A stretch of DNA of 22,546 nucleotides from Elusimicrobiota bacterium (GCA_003500765.1 DNQL01000081.1:1-22546); one strand, 5' to 3'; counted from the stretch's first letter, positions 8,017 through 16,022 are shown. The notes: generated by a model from the letters alone, not told the origin. Numbers and translations are program-made.

Positions 8017-8060
8017 CCCGCCGGAAAACCCGCCCCGTCAGGCGCGGCCTTTCCGGCGGG
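8017..8060 (-). terminator. Hairpin after the hydrogenase operon, possible terminator
   Basis: An 11-bp perfect inverted repeat (8017-8027 with 8050-8060) encloses a smaller nested stem (8031-8034 with 8041-8044). It follows the last hydrogenase gene (stop at 8067, minus strand) directly. On the minus strand it is followed within about 10 nt only by a short ATTTTA tract, so it would be a weak terminator at best. Some read-through into the channel gene is possible. Confidence 0.4.
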
Positions 8061-8066
8061 CGGGGC

Positions 8067-8474
8067 TCACTTGTAATGGCGCCTGAGTGCCTTGCGGTCC
8101 AGCTGGGCCAGTTCGAAGTCGTCGGTGGAGATCAGCGCCTTCTTAGGACAGACCTCCACGCACTGGGCGCAGTAAATGCAGCGGTCCAGGTTCATGATGC
8201 AGTCGAACTTCTTCTTGGCCGGCGGTGTCGTCTGCCCTTCGACCTGCGCCGGGGCCGCCGGCTGCTCCGCCGAAAGGATTATGTCTATGGCCTTGGCCGG
8301 GCACACGCGCACGCACATCTTGCAGCCTATGCACTTCTCCGATTCGAAGTCTATGCGGCCCCTGAACTTGGGCTGCAGCTTGGCCTTGGAGAAGGGATAG
8401 GTGCTGGTGGCAGGATCCTTGAAAAGCTGCCTCAGCGCCTCGAACAAAGCCCTGCCTGGTGTGTTTTTCTTCAT
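8067..8474 (-). CDS. Group 4 hydrogenase ferredoxin-like subunit (NuoI/HycF/EchF-like, 2x[4Fe-4S])
   Basis: 135 residues with two complete [4Fe-4S] motifs: CIGCKMCVRVCP (C48, C51, C54, C58) and CIYCAQCVEVCP (C99, C102, C105, C109). This subunit passes electrons from a soluble donor, probably ferredoxin, to the proximal cluster in the small subunit. Between the motifs lies a Pro/Ala/Gln-rich stretch (about residues 68-88) that looks like a flexible insertion, plus an additional Cys92. The N-terminus (FRGRIDFESEKC) matches NuoI-type proteins. It is the last gene of the operon, 3 nt after the NuoH-like gene, with a GGGAT-type ribosome site. No NADH-binding subunit is encoded nearby, which argues against a role in true complex I. 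Confidence 0.93.
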   Translation of the reverse strand: MKKNTPGRALFEALRQLFKDPATSTYPFSKAKLQPKFRGRIDFESEKCIGCKMCVRVCPAKAIDIILSAEQPAAPAQVEGQTTPPAKKKFDCIMNLDRCIYCAQCVEVCPKKALISTDDFELAQLDRKALRRHYK

Positions 8475-8477
8475 GTT

Positions 8478-9428
8478 TTATCCCAGCCTTATCTTCAGGA
8501 AGATATCGAAAACTATCTGCGCCATCGCCAGCGGCGCCAGTATCTGCCAGCAGAAGTTGACCATCTGCTCTATGCGTATGCGGGCCATGAGCACGCGCAG
8601 CACGACGAGCAGCAGGACCACGCCGAAGGTCTTGAGCATGAACAGTACGAAGGCGCCTATCCCGGTCAGGCCGAGCCCGCCGCCCAGGAACACCGCGTTG
8701 AGCAGCGCCGCTCCTACGACCATCTCCATGCTGACGGCCATGTTGAAGAAGGCCAGCAGGCGCCCGGTGTACTCGGTGAACTGGCCGCCGACTATCTCCG
8801 TCTTGGCGTGGGGGCTGTCGAAAGGCAGGCGCTCCAGCTTGCCCTGCAGCGCCAGGACGGCTACCAGGAACCCCGCTATCTGCGCCGGCATATAGGCCGG
8901 GTTGCGGGCGAAGTGCTCGGAGATCGCGGTTATGTTCCAGCTGCCGGCCAGTATCGCCGGGCCTATCAGCGCCAGCATCAGCGGCACTTCATAGGCGAAG
9001 AGCTGGGTCAGCACACGCATGGAGCCTATGGCGGCGTAGGGGCTCGTCGAACTCCAGCCGGCCAGGAAGAACGTGGCCGTGGGTATGGTCAGCAGGTAGA
9101 TGACCGCTATCAGGTCGCCCTCGAACGAGAACAGCGCGCCGTTCCAGACCGGGATCATCATCATGGCCGCGGTCACGCCCGCCACCGCGAAGTACGGCAG
9201 GTTGCGGAACATGACATTGTCGCAGGCCTTGGGGATGATGACTTCCTTGGAGACCAGCTTGATGAAGTCGGCCATCGGCTGGAACCACGGCGGGCCGACG
9301 CGGTTCTGAAGAACCGCGCCCAGCTTGCGGTCCACCCATTCCAGCGTCATTCCGTAGGTCGCCAGGAACCAGATCCCGGGGAAGATCAGCACGTAGAAGA
9401 GAGCCAGCAGTATATTCTCTATCGCCAT
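8478..9428 (-). CDS. Group 4 hydrogenase membrane subunit (NuoH/HycD/EchB-like)
   Basis: 316 residues, about eight helices. It carries the family hallmarks: NRVGPPWFQPMADFIKL near the N-terminus, GSMRVLTQLFAYEVPL in the middle, and LPFDSPHAKTEIVGGQFTEYTG (the cytoplasmic loop that packs against the hydrogenase module; complex I has a related APFD..E motif). It joins the peripheral arm to the ion-pumping arm and holds the start of the coupling path. It lies 22 nt after the large-subunit gene, with an AAGGAG site about 13 nt before the ATG, farther than ideal. The next downstream ATG would cut into the first helix, so 9428 is the better start. Confidence 0.93.
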   Translation of the reverse strand: MAIENILLALFYVLIFPGIWFLATYGMTLEWVDRKLGAVLQNRVGPPWFQPMADFIKLVSKEVIIPKACDNVMFRNLPYFAVAGVTAAMMMIPVWNGALFSFEGDLIAVIYLLTIPTATFFLAGWSSTSPYAAIGSMRVLTQLFAYEVPLMLALIGPAILAGSWNITAISEHFARNPAYMPAQIAGFLVAVLALQGKLERLPFDSPHAKTEIVGGQFTEYTGRLLAFFNMAVSMEMVVGAALLNAVFLGGGLGLTGIGAFVLFMLKTFGVVLLLVVLRVLMARIRIEQMVNFCWQILAPLAMAQIVFDIFLKIRLG

Positions 9429-9450
9429 TTTCTTATAGGCTCCTTATGGT

Positions 9451-10653
9451 TTACTTCAGGACCACTTTCGAGAAGTCCACGCCGCGGCGCTTGTAGAACT
9501 CTATGCCGTTGCGGCGCATCTCTTCCCAGGACCAGACCGCGGACCTGGCGGCCGCCCTGTCGGTGACCAGCGCCCTGTCCGAGCAGGACATGCACGGGTC
9601 GATGGCCGCTATGACCAGCGGCACGTCGGCCATCCAGCCGCCCTCGAGCATGTGCGGCACGGCGTGGTAGTTGGCCAGGGTCGGGGCGCGCACCTTGACG
9701 CGCTCGGGCTTGTCGGTGCCGTTGCCCTTAACGTAGTGGATGTCCTCGCCGCGGGGCGCCTCGTAGCGGTTGACGGCCTCTCCCTCGGGGACCTTCCACG
9801 GCACTTTGATCGAGATGGGCCCTTCCGGCAGGTAGTTGAGCACCTGGCGGATGATCTTGCACGATTCCACCGTCTCCAGCACGCGCACGACGACGCGGCC
9901 GAAGACGTCGCAGGTGTCCGCCGTGATCAGCTTGAAGTCCAGCTTGTCGTAGATGAGGTAGGGCTCGTCCTTGCGCACGTCGCGGGCGAGGCCCGAGGCG
10001 CGGCCGGTGGGGCCGTTGGTGCCCAGCTTTATCGCCAGGTCCTTGGGCAGGACTCCCACTTTCTGGGTGCGGGCGAGCACCGTGGTCTCCTCGGTGGCCA
10101 GCGTGGTGTAGTACTTGGTGCGGGCCTCGAGTATGTCCACCCGCTTGAGCAGTTCCGCCTTGATCTCGGGGGTGATGTCCCGGCGTACGCCGCCGAGCGT
10201 GTTGATAGCGTAATGCACGCGGTTGCCGCCGACCAGCTCCAGGCAGTCCAGCACCTGCTCGCGGTCGCGCCAGACGTACATGAACAGCGTGTCGAAGCCT
10301 ATCTCGTAGGCGGCTATGCCCAGCCACAGCAGGTGGCTGTGTATGCGCTCCAGCTCCGCCACCAGCACGCGTATGGCCTTGGCGCGCTCCGGGATCTCCG
10401 CCTTGGCTATCTCCTCGACGCAGGTGATGTAGCAGGTGGTGTGGGAGTGGGAGCAGATGCCGCAGACCCGCTCGAGCAGGTAGATGTCCTGTATGTAGGT
10501 GCGTTCCTCGGCGGCCTTCTCGATGCCGCGGTGGTTGTAGCCGAGGTTGACCGTAGCCTTGTCTATCTGCTCGCCCTCGAGCACGAGGCCGAAGTTGATG
10601 GGTTCCTTGAGGCCGGGATGCTGGGGGCCCAGGGGTATGCTTATCTTGGACAT
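9451..10653 (-). CDS. Group 4 [NiFe]-hydrogenase large (catalytic) subunit, NuoD-related
   Basis: 400 residues. Both nickel-binding cysteine pairs are intact: L1 ERVCGICSHSH (C64, C67) and L2 DPCMSCSDR (C354, C357). Complex I NuoD lacks these cysteines, so this is a hydrogenase. Other family features are GPQHP (9-13), NHRGIEK (40-46) and NRVHYAINTLGGVRRDI (144-160). It should reduce protons (or oxidise H2) at a Ni-Fe centre in the cytoplasm. The chosen ATG at 10653 overlaps the stop of the NuoC-like gene (TAATG) and has an AAGGAGG site; the longer open frame to 11043 is only the shadow of that gene. A 40-residue tail follows L2, possibly a maturation peptide. No hyp or protease gene is in the window. 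Confidence 0.95.
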   Translation of the reverse strand: MSKISIPLGPQHPGLKEPINFGLVLEGEQIDKATVNLGYNHRGIEKAAEERTYIQDIYLLERVCGICSHSHTTCYITCVEEIAKAEIPERAKAIRVLVAELERIHSHLLWLGIAAYEIGFDTLFMYVWRDREQVLDCLELVGGNRVHYAINTLGGVRRDITPEIKAELLKRVDILEARTKYYTTLATEETTVLARTQKVGVLPKDLAIKLGTNGPTGRASGLARDVRKDEPYLIYDKLDFKLITADTCDVFGRVVVRVLETVESCKIIRQVLNYLPEGPISIKVPWKVPEGEAVNRYEAPRGEDIHYVKGNGTDKPERVKVRAPTLANYHAVPHMLEGGWMADVPLVIAAIDPCMSCSDRALVTDRAAARSAVWSWEEMRRNGIEFYKRRGVDFSKVVLK

Positions 10654-11141
10654 TACTTGGCCTCCTTGACGGCGGGTTCGGGGTAGGCGTCGGTCAGCTT
10701 CCAGTCCTTGCGCAGCGGGTGCTGGCCGGGCGGGAAGTCGTCCGGCAGCGGGTAGTGGCGGCCGGGCGGCAGGCCCTCTATCTTTATCCCGAAGAGGTCC
10801 TCGAGCTCGCGCTCGTAGGATTCGGTGCCGGCGAAGACGTCGCGCACCGTGGGCAGGACCGGCGTCGCGCGGGGCGTCTTGGCCCGGACGGTGATGATGG
10901 TATGCTGGTCGGTCGTGTGGTAGAACGCGGCCAGGTTCTCCCCCAGGTCCATGCCGGTGATGGTCGAGAGGTGGTTGAACTCCATCTCCGAATAGAGGAA
11001 GCGCATCATGTCGACGAGCCTCTCCGGCTTCACGGTAAGCCACAGCCGCCGCCGGCGCTGTATGGTGAATTCGGAGATATCCCCCCCGAATTTATCCTCG
11101 AGGCGCTTCTTGAGTCTTTCTTCCAGTTCGAGATCGGACAT
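10653..11141 (-). CDS. Group 4 hydrogenase NuoC-like (30 kDa) subunit
   Basis: 162 residues. It contains the signature of the complex I 30-kDa/NuoC family near the C-terminal side: YERELEDLFGIKIEGLPPGR, ending with PLRKDW. This subunit has no cofactor and scaffolds the large and small subunits. It is a separate gene here, whereas in formate hydrogenlyases (HycE/HyfG) it is fused to the large subunit, so the arrangement is closer to Ech/Mbh-like complexes. A strong AAGGAG site precedes the ATG. The stop codon overlaps the start of the large-subunit gene by one base. Confidence 0.92.
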   Translation of the reverse strand: MSDLELEERLKKRLEDKFGGDISEFTIQRRRRLWLTVKPERLVDMMRFLYSEMEFNHLSTITGMDLGENLAAFYHTTDQHTIITVRAKTPRATPVLPTVRDVFAGTESYERELEDLFGIKIEGLPPGRHYPLPDDFPPGQHPLRKDWKLTDAYPEPAVKEAK

Positions 11142-11151
11142 ATCGTTCTCC

Positions 11152-11592
11152 TTACTTCTGCAGGCTGCCGAGCAGCTTGACCACGCCGTCTATGACGGCT
11201 TCGGGCCTGACGGGGCAGCCCGGGATGTAGGCGGACACCGGGACCACCGTGTCCAGGCCGCCCGAGACGCAGTAACAGCCGTCGAAGACGCCGCCCGAGC
11301 AGGCGCAGGCCCCGACGGCGACGACGAACTTGGGCTCGGCCATCTGGTCGTAGATGCGCTTGATGCGCTTGATCTGCTGGCGGGTGACCGGTCCGCTGAC
11401 CACCATCACGTCGGCGTGGCGCGGAGTGGGCTTGAGCTGTATGCCGAAGCGCTCCAGGTCGTAGCGCGGGGTGAGCGCGTCCACCACCTCGATGTCGCAG
11501 CCGTTGCAGCCGCCCGAGTTGAAATGCAGTATCCACGGGGACTTCACCCGGGACCAGGTTATTATCTTCTCTTTGAGGCTTTTGGTTTTCAT
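11152..11592 (-). CDS. Group 4 [NiFe]-hydrogenase small subunit (NuoB/HycG-like)
   Basis: 146 residues carrying the ligands of the proximal [4Fe-4S] cluster: SGGCNGCDIE (C29, C32), GACACSGG (C96) and IPGCPVRPE (C126). The spacing matches the NuoB/HycG/EchC family. It passes electrons from the ferredoxin-like subunit to the Ni-Fe site. It lacks the twin-arginine signal and the extra cluster domain of respiratory uptake hydrogenases, so it is cytoplasmic. It lies 3 nt after the NuoA-like gene and 10 nt before the NuoC-like gene. Additional cysteines near 98-108 (CSGGVFDGCYC) have no obvious role. Confidence 0.94.
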   Translation of the reverse strand: MKTKSLKEKIITWSRVKSPWILHFNSGGCNGCDIEVVDALTPRYDLERFGIQLKPTPRHADVMVVSGPVTRQQIKRIKRIYDQMAEPKFVVAVGACACSGGVFDGCYCVSGGLDTVVPVSAYIPGCPVRPEAVIDGVVKLLGSLQK

Positions 11593-11595
11593 GTC

Positions 11596-11925
11596 TTATC
11601 CCAGGAAGAGCACGGCGAGTATCACGGCCACGGCGCCGACATAGGCAAGCACCAGCTCGAAGCCGCCGGCCGTGGAGTTGAGGCCCCAGGTCGCCAGCAT
11701 CAGGCCGGCCACGTGGAGCAGCGTGAAGAAGATGGCGAAAGGGAAGAAGCGCTGGTAGTCGGGCAGCACCTTCTCGGCGGGCACGTCCTCGCCGCAGGCG
11801 TAGGGCAGTTCCTTGCCGGCGGATTCGGTACCCTTGGGGGCCCAGCTCACGAAGAACTCGGAGAGGGCCATGGCGGCCAGCAGCGCGACTATGAAGACTA
11901 CCGGGGGTGAGAGGAATATTTCCAT
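11596..11925 (-). CDS. NuoA-like membrane subunit of the hydrogenase complex
   Basis: 109 residues with three predicted helices (about 9-26, 60-79 and 88-107). Between the first two is a loop with YACGEDVPAEK (42-52) that parallels the conserved YECG loop of NuoA/ND3, followed by RFFPFAIFFTLLHVAGL, aligning with the second helix of NuoA. The acidic residues that NuoA carries there (FDVE-type motif) are replaced by HVAG. In complex I this subunit sits at the junction of the peripheral and membrane arms, and its loop senses the quinone site. Classical Ech, Hyc and Coo hydrogenases have no separate NuoA gene, so its presence is notable. It lies between the NuoK-like gene and the small-subunit gene. 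Confidence 0.75.
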   Translation of the reverse strand: MEIFLSPPVVFIVALLAAMALSEFFVSWAPKGTESAGKELPYACGEDVPAEKVLPDYQRFFPFAIFFTLLHVAGLMLATWGLNSTAGGFELVLAYVGAVAVILAVLFLG

Positions 11926-11929
11926 ATTT

Positions 11930-12235
11930 TCAGCCTTTGAGCGAGGATAGTTTCCAGACGTCGACTCCGCCGTTGATACGGTAGGCCTTGACCAGCAGGA
12001 CCAGGCCCGCCGCCACTACGACCACTTCGATGACGATCATGGTTATGATGACGGCCTGCGCCAGCGACAGGTTGGACATCGCGCCGCTGGCGATGAGGGC
12101 CAGCAGCGAGCCCTTGGACATCACCTCGAGCCCTATCAGCTGGCGGAGGAGGTTCCTCGACGCCGCCATGCAGTATAGGCCGATGAAGAAGAGCAGGGCC
12201 GCGAAGTACCAGGCAGTTGCGAAGGATGCGTTCAT
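11930..12235 (-). CDS. NuoK/MrpC-like membrane subunit
   Basis: 101 residues, three helices (about 8-24, 30-52 and 60-85). The membrane glutamates typical of NuoK are present in GLEVMSKG (E35-36 region) and in IVIEVVVV of the third helix (E70 region). These belong to the central hydrophilic axis of proton-pumping complexes. The ATG at 12235 overlaps the stop of the NuoJ-like gene by four bases (ATGA), which fixes the start; the longer open frame upstream overlaps NuoJ in another phase and is not real. A weak AAGGCGG site precedes it. Confidence 0.88.
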   Translation of the reverse strand: MNASFATAWYFAALLFFIGLYCMAASRNLLRQLIGLEVMSKGSLLALIASGAMSNLSLAQAVIITMIVIEVVVVAAGLVLLVKAYRINGGVDVWKLSSLKG

Positions 12236-12723
12236 TTTTCCGCCTTTTTGACCGCGAACACGGAGTTGATGACCAGGACCCCGGCGGCAAGAATGGCTAT
12301 CTGGCCCAGCAGGTCCATGCGCCTGGCTTCCCAGAGCATGGAGCCGAGCGACTGTCCCCTGGCGCCGAACCTGGCGTAGTCGGCCAGGGCCTCGAAGAAC
12401 GGCCAGGCGGCTATCCAGCCGCCGATGGCGACTATCAGCGCGAAGATCGGCAGCAGCCGGAAGCGGGTGCGGTCTTCCGCGAAGAAGGACTCCTCTTTGC
12501 GGAGCAGGCTGACCGCGCTTATGAAGAGCACGGTGATCAGGCCGGCGCAGACCGAGAGCTCGAAGACGGCGGCCCACGGCGCGTGGAAGTCGAAGAGCAC
12601 CAGCGAGACGCCTATGCTCATAGCGGCCAGGCTTATGGCCGCGGTCAGCATGTTCTTGGACATGACGGCCGACAGCGCGCAGAGGGTCACGGCGACGTAG
12701 AGGAATTCCCTGTATTCGATCAT
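12232..12723 (-). CDS. NuoJ-like membrane subunit
   Basis: 163 residues, about five helices. The middle segment PWAAVFELSVCAGLITVLFISAVSLL matches the NuoJ-type third helix with its conserved glutamate, and the N-terminal part (KNMLTAAISLAAMSIGVSLVLFDF) also follows the NuoJ/MbhD pattern. A charged loop (RKEESFFAEDRTRF) precedes the last helices. In complex I this helix carries a pi-bulge involved in coupling. The gene overlaps its neighbours on both sides by ATGA four-base overlaps. It is joined to NuoK as in complex I, which supports a shared ancestry of the J-K pair. Confidence 0.82.
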   Translation of the reverse strand: MIEYREFLYVAVTLCALSAVMSKNMLTAAISLAAMSIGVSLVLFDFHAPWAAVFELSVCAGLITVLFISAVSLLRKEESFFAEDRTRFRLLPIFALIVAIGGWIAAWPFFEALADYARFGARGQSLGSMLWEARRMDLLGQIAILAAGVLVINSVFAVKKAEK

Positions 12724-14153
12724 AACACCATCCTAGAGGCTATGGTTTCAGCCAGGAAGCTGAAGAAATAGGGGAACAGCAGGCCGGCGGCCACTATGAC
12801 CGCGCTCATCAGCACGGCCGGCGCCAGCAGGGCCGGAGAGACCTCGGAGGCGGCCTCGGCCGCGGCGCTCTTCTTGCCGAAGAAGATCCTGCGCTGCATG
12901 ACCACGAAGTAGCCCAGCGTGAGAGCGCTGAAGAGCAGGGCCAGCACGGCGTAGGTCACGGCGCCGGCGTCCCAGAGCGCGATGATGATGATGATCTTGC
13001 TCCAGAAGCCCGACAGCGGCGGCACGCCGGCCGTCGAGAGCATCGCGATGACCGAGGTCCAGGAGGTCCAGGGCATCGGGTGCTCCATGCCGCCGAGCTT
13101 GTTCATGTCACGCGTCCCCGCGGCCTTCTCCAGGCTGGCGCTGTTGAGGAACAGCACCGTCTTGAAGGTGGCGTGGTTGAAGAGGTGGAAGATGGCGCCG
13201 ATGAAGGCCAGCGGGGTGGCCAGGCCGGCGGCCAGCACGATGTAGCCCACCTGGCTGATGCTGGAGAAGGCCAGCATGCGCTTGAAGTCGTCCTGCCGCA
13301 TGGCGGCGATTGCCCCCACCGCTATCGAGACCATGCCCAGGAACATCAGCGCCTCGGAGAGGCGGAACGCCCCGGTCTCGAAGAGGCGCAGGAACATCGC
13401 TATCCTGATCACGGCGTAGACGCCGGAGACCTTGGTCACTATTCCGGCCAGGAAGGCCGAGACGGGCGCGTAGGAGCCCTGGTAGGCGTCGGGCGTCCAG
13501 ACATGGAACGGCACCACGCCGGACTTGACCAGGAAACCCAGCAGCATCAGGGAGAGCGAGAAGACCAGGGCGGGGGCCGAGGTTCCGGAGTAGATGATTA
13601 TCCTTACGCTGTCGAACGAGAACGTGCCGGCGCTCAGCAGCATGACCGCCAGGCCCAGCATGATCGCGGCCGAGGCCGGGAAGGTCAGCAGGTAGTATTT
13701 TATCGCGCCCTCTATCCCTTCTTTCGTATCGTCCGAAGTGATCAGCGCGAAGGAGGCGACGGCCAGGACTTCCACGAAGATGAAGAGCGTGAAGAAGTCG
13801 GTGGAGGTGACGGCCCCGCACATCGCCGCGACGGAGACCAGCAACAGAGGGTAGAAGTAGGTGGTGTTCACCCCCCGGCCGTTCCCGTAGGAGGCGGAGA
13901 AGAACGTTACGCAGAGCCCAACCAGGTAGACCGTGAAGATCATGAGCAGAGAGAAGCCGTCCTCGCCCAGGGCCGAGAACCCCGAGGCTATGACCGCCGG
14001 GTTCATCAGCGTCCAGCCTATGTTGATCAGGCCGGCCAGCAGCGTGACATTGGCGAAGATCTCCGCCAGCCGGCCGCGCCTGCGGGCGACGAAAGGTATC
14101 AGCAGCGCCGAGAACAGCGGTATGAGCATGTACTGAAGGAGGCTAATGGTCAT
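12720..14153 (-). CDS. Antiporter-like subunit, NuoN type
   Basis: 477 residues, about fourteen helices. It has the Mrp/Nuo antiporter pattern: a helix-5 glutamate in FVEVLAVASF (E128), a helix-7 lysine in FLVKSGVVPFHVWTPDAYQGSYAPVSAFL (K210), a helix-8 lysine (IVTKVSG, K241), and a late FWSK in the broken helix 12. The wording PDAYQGSYAPVSAFL is close to NuoN (which has PDVYEGAP.P) rather than NuoL or NuoM. It should move one ion per cycle. It starts directly after the stop of the 622-residue antiporter subunit, with a GGAGG site, and overlaps NuoJ by ATGA. Confidence 0.9.
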   Translation of the reverse strand: MTISLLQYMLIPLFSALLIPFVARRRGRLAEIFANVTLLAGLINIGWTLMNPAVIASGFSALGEDGFSLLMIFTVYLVGLCVTFFSASYGNGRGVNTTYFYPLLLVSVAAMCGAVTSTDFFTLFIFVEVLAVASFALITSDDTKEGIEGAIKYYLLTFPASAAIMLGLAVMLLSAGTFSFDSVRIIIYSGTSAPALVFSLSLMLLGFLVKSGVVPFHVWTPDAYQGSYAPVSAFLAGIVTKVSGVYAVIRIAMFLRLFETGAFRLSEALMFLGMVSIAVGAIAAMRQDDFKRMLAFSSISQVGYIVLAAGLATPLAFIGAIFHLFNHATFKTVLFLNSASLEKAAGTRDMNKLGGMEHPMPWTSWTSVIAMLSTAGVPPLSGFWSKIIIIIALWDAGAVTYAVLALLFSALTLGYFVVMQRRIFFGKKSAAAEAASEVSPALLAPAVLMSAVIVAAGLLFPYFFSFLAETIASRMVL

Positions 14154-16022
14154 TTACTTTATCCCTCCGGAATTCGCGGTGAACAGCACGAAAAGGGTCA
14201 TCGCCAGGCCCATCAGCAGCATATAGGCCGGGTACGAGCCGCCATGGAAGCGGCGGGAAAGGTCGCTCAGTTTTCCGGTCGCCGCCACCGGCAGGCCGTC
14301 TATGAGCCAGTCGAAGAAACGGTCCGCCTTGTAAAGGACGGCCGAGAAGTCGGGTACGCGCTTCATGATCTGTTCGTAGGGGTCGAAGAACCTCTTCTCG
14401 GCCAGGCCGTAGATCCAGCCCAGCACGGGGGCGTGGTGTATGTGGTCGGAGGACTTGCTGGCCCTGCCCTTGGCCGAGGAGTAGCCGTAGACGTGGTTCA
14501 TCACCGCGCCGAGTATGACTATCACGGAGACCAGGTAGAGGTTGTCCAGGTGGAAGCCCGACAGCGCGTGCTCGGGGAACAGCGCCAGGTTGTCCAGGGC
14601 CGGGCCTATCAGGTAGGTCACCGGTATGGCGGCGCCGAAGCCGAAGACCACGCAGACGGCGGCCAGTACCAGCATCGGCATCAGCATGGAGAACGGGGCC
14701 TCGGATACTTCCTTCAGCCCGTCGGGGCGCTTATCGAAGAAGACCGAGTGGCCGAGCTTGAGGAAAGAAGCCAGCGTAAGCAGCGAGCCCACTTCTGCCG
14801 CGATGAAGAAAACGGTCCAGCCGGTCTCCAGCGTGCCCTTGTAGACGAGCTCCTTGGAGAAGAAGCCGTTGAACGGGGCGATGCCGGAGATGGCCGCGGC
14901 CGCTATCATGAAGCAGACCGCCGTTACCGGCATGGCCCGGAACAGGCCGCCCAGCTTGCCCAGGTCGCCGGTGCCCGCCTGCCGCTCTACCGCGCCGGCG
15001 GTCATGAACAGGCAGGATTTGTAAGAGGCGTGGTTGATCATGTGGAACAGGCCGCCCGCGATGCCTATCGGGTTGAGCGTGCCGATGCCCAGGATCATGT
15101 AGCCGGTCTGGCTGACCGCGTGGTAGGACAGCAGGCGCTTGTAGTCCTGCTGAACGAAGGCCATCATGACCGCGACGATGATGGTCACCGCGCCGATGGT
15201 CATTAGGACCAGCTGCATGGCGCCGTTGAGCTGGAACAGGTAGATGGAGATGCGGGCCAGGAAGTAGATGCCCAGCAGCTTGTCTATGGCGGCCGGGATA
15301 TAGGCCATGAACGGCGCGCTGGAGTCGGTCGCCGCGTCCGGTATCCAGGTGTGGAACGGGAAGGCGCCGGCCTTGGAGAGGGCGCCTATGAGCAGCAGCA
15401 CGTAGGCGAGGCCGCCCCAGCCGTTGAGGGTGAGCTTCTCGGCGGAGATCTCGGACATGCTCATGGTGCCGGCCAGGTAGGCGGTGATGGCCACGCCCAG
15501 CAGCAGGCAGAGGTCGGTGACTGCGTTTATAAGGAAGGCTTTCATCGCTGTGGCCCTGGCGCCGGCGGTGTCGCGCGAGAGCACGATGAAAGTGTAGAGG
15601 AAGACCAGCAGGCCTTCCCAGAAGAACAGCAGGGCCAGCAGGCTGTCGGCCAGCGCGGCGCCGGCCGCGAAGGACTGCGTCAGCAGCAGGTTGAAGTAGA
15701 ACCACTTGGCTTTGCCCTTGTCCTGGAAGCTGAACGCGTAGAACGAGATCAGCAGCGAGAAGAACGAGACGGCCAGCAGCAGGAAGGCGCTGAGCTGGTC
15801 GGCCTTCAGCGAGAAGTCCATGCCGCCGCCCAGCCAGGGCAACGTCAGCTGGTAGTGCTGGCCCAGCAGGGCCGGCGCCAGCGCGTTGAGCGCGGCCAGG
15901 AAGCAGACCGCCGTCACTCCGATGGCGAGCAGCTCGCGCAGCCAGCGGGTCTTTTCGGAGATCGCCAGTATAAGTACACCGGCTATCAGCGGGAGAAGTA
16001 CGGGGATGCTGAGGAGGTTCAT
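14154..16022 (-). CDS. Antiporter-like subunit, long NuoL type with C-terminal extension
   Basis: 622 residues, the largest membrane subunit. The antiporter core includes FFWEGLLV (E136), IGALSKAGAFPFHTWIPDA (K217), AAIDKLLGIY (K248) and FNGFFSKELV. The replacement of the usual GPTPVSALIHAATM region by DSSAPFMAYIPAAIDK is peculiar. About 130 residues after the core include a polar stretch, then SDHIHHAPVLGWIYGLAEKRFFDPYEQ and a final helix (YPAYMLLMGLAMTLFVLF), comparable in place to the NuoL C-terminal extension and transverse helix. Length fits NuoL (about 610) and HycC. It overlaps the preceding antiporter gene by ATGA and abuts the NuoN-like gene. Confidence 0.9.
   Translation of the reverse strand: MNLLSIPVLLPLIAGVLILAISEKTRWLRELLAIGVTAVCFLAALNALAPALLGQHYQLTLPWLGGGMDFSLKADQLSAFLLLAVSFFSLLISFYAFSFQDKGKAKWFYFNLLLTQSFAAGAALADSLLALLFFWEGLLVFLYTFIVLSRDTAGARATAMKAFLINAVTDLCLLLGVAITAYLAGTMSMSEISAEKLTLNGWGGLAYVLLLIGALSKAGAFPFHTWIPDAATDSSAPFMAYIPAAIDKLLGIYFLARISIYLFQLNGAMQLVLMTIGAVTIIVAVMMAFVQQDYKRLLSYHAVSQTGYMILGIGTLNPIGIAGGLFHMINHASYKSCLFMTAGAVERQAGTGDLGKLGGLFRAMPVTAVCFMIAAAAISGIAPFNGFFSKELVYKGTLETGWTVFFIAAEVGSLLTLASFLKLGHSVFFDKRPDGLKEVSEAPFSMLMPMLVLAAVCVVFGFGAAIPVTYLIGPALDNLALFPEHALSGFHLDNLYLVSVIVILGAVMNHVYGYSSAKGRASKSSDHIHHAPVLGWIYGLAEKRFFDPYEQIMKRVPDFSAVLYKADRFFDWLIDGLPVAATGKLSDLSRRFHGGSYPAYMLLMGLAMTLFVLFTANSGGIK

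Noticed and set aside
8076..9566. 496-residue open frame on the + strand
   Set aside because: It is antisense to the NuoI-like and NuoH-like genes, which have unmistakable motifs. The + strand product has none.
10654..11043. N-terminal extension of the hydrogenase large subunit to 11043
   Set aside because: The extra part is the NuoC-like gene read in another phase. The ATG at 10653 has an AAGGAGG site and begins the family N-terminus (GPQHP).
12236..12577. Longer start of the NuoK-like gene to 12577
   Set aside because: It overlaps NuoJ out of phase. The ATGA overlap at 12232-12235 and the typical 101-residue length support the short form.
13080..15206. 708-residue open frame on the + strand
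   Set aside because: It lies antisense to two clear antiporter genes, and its translation is low-complexity and rich in Gly, His, Arg, Glu and Gln with no domain. Such long antisense frames are expected in GC-rich DNA.
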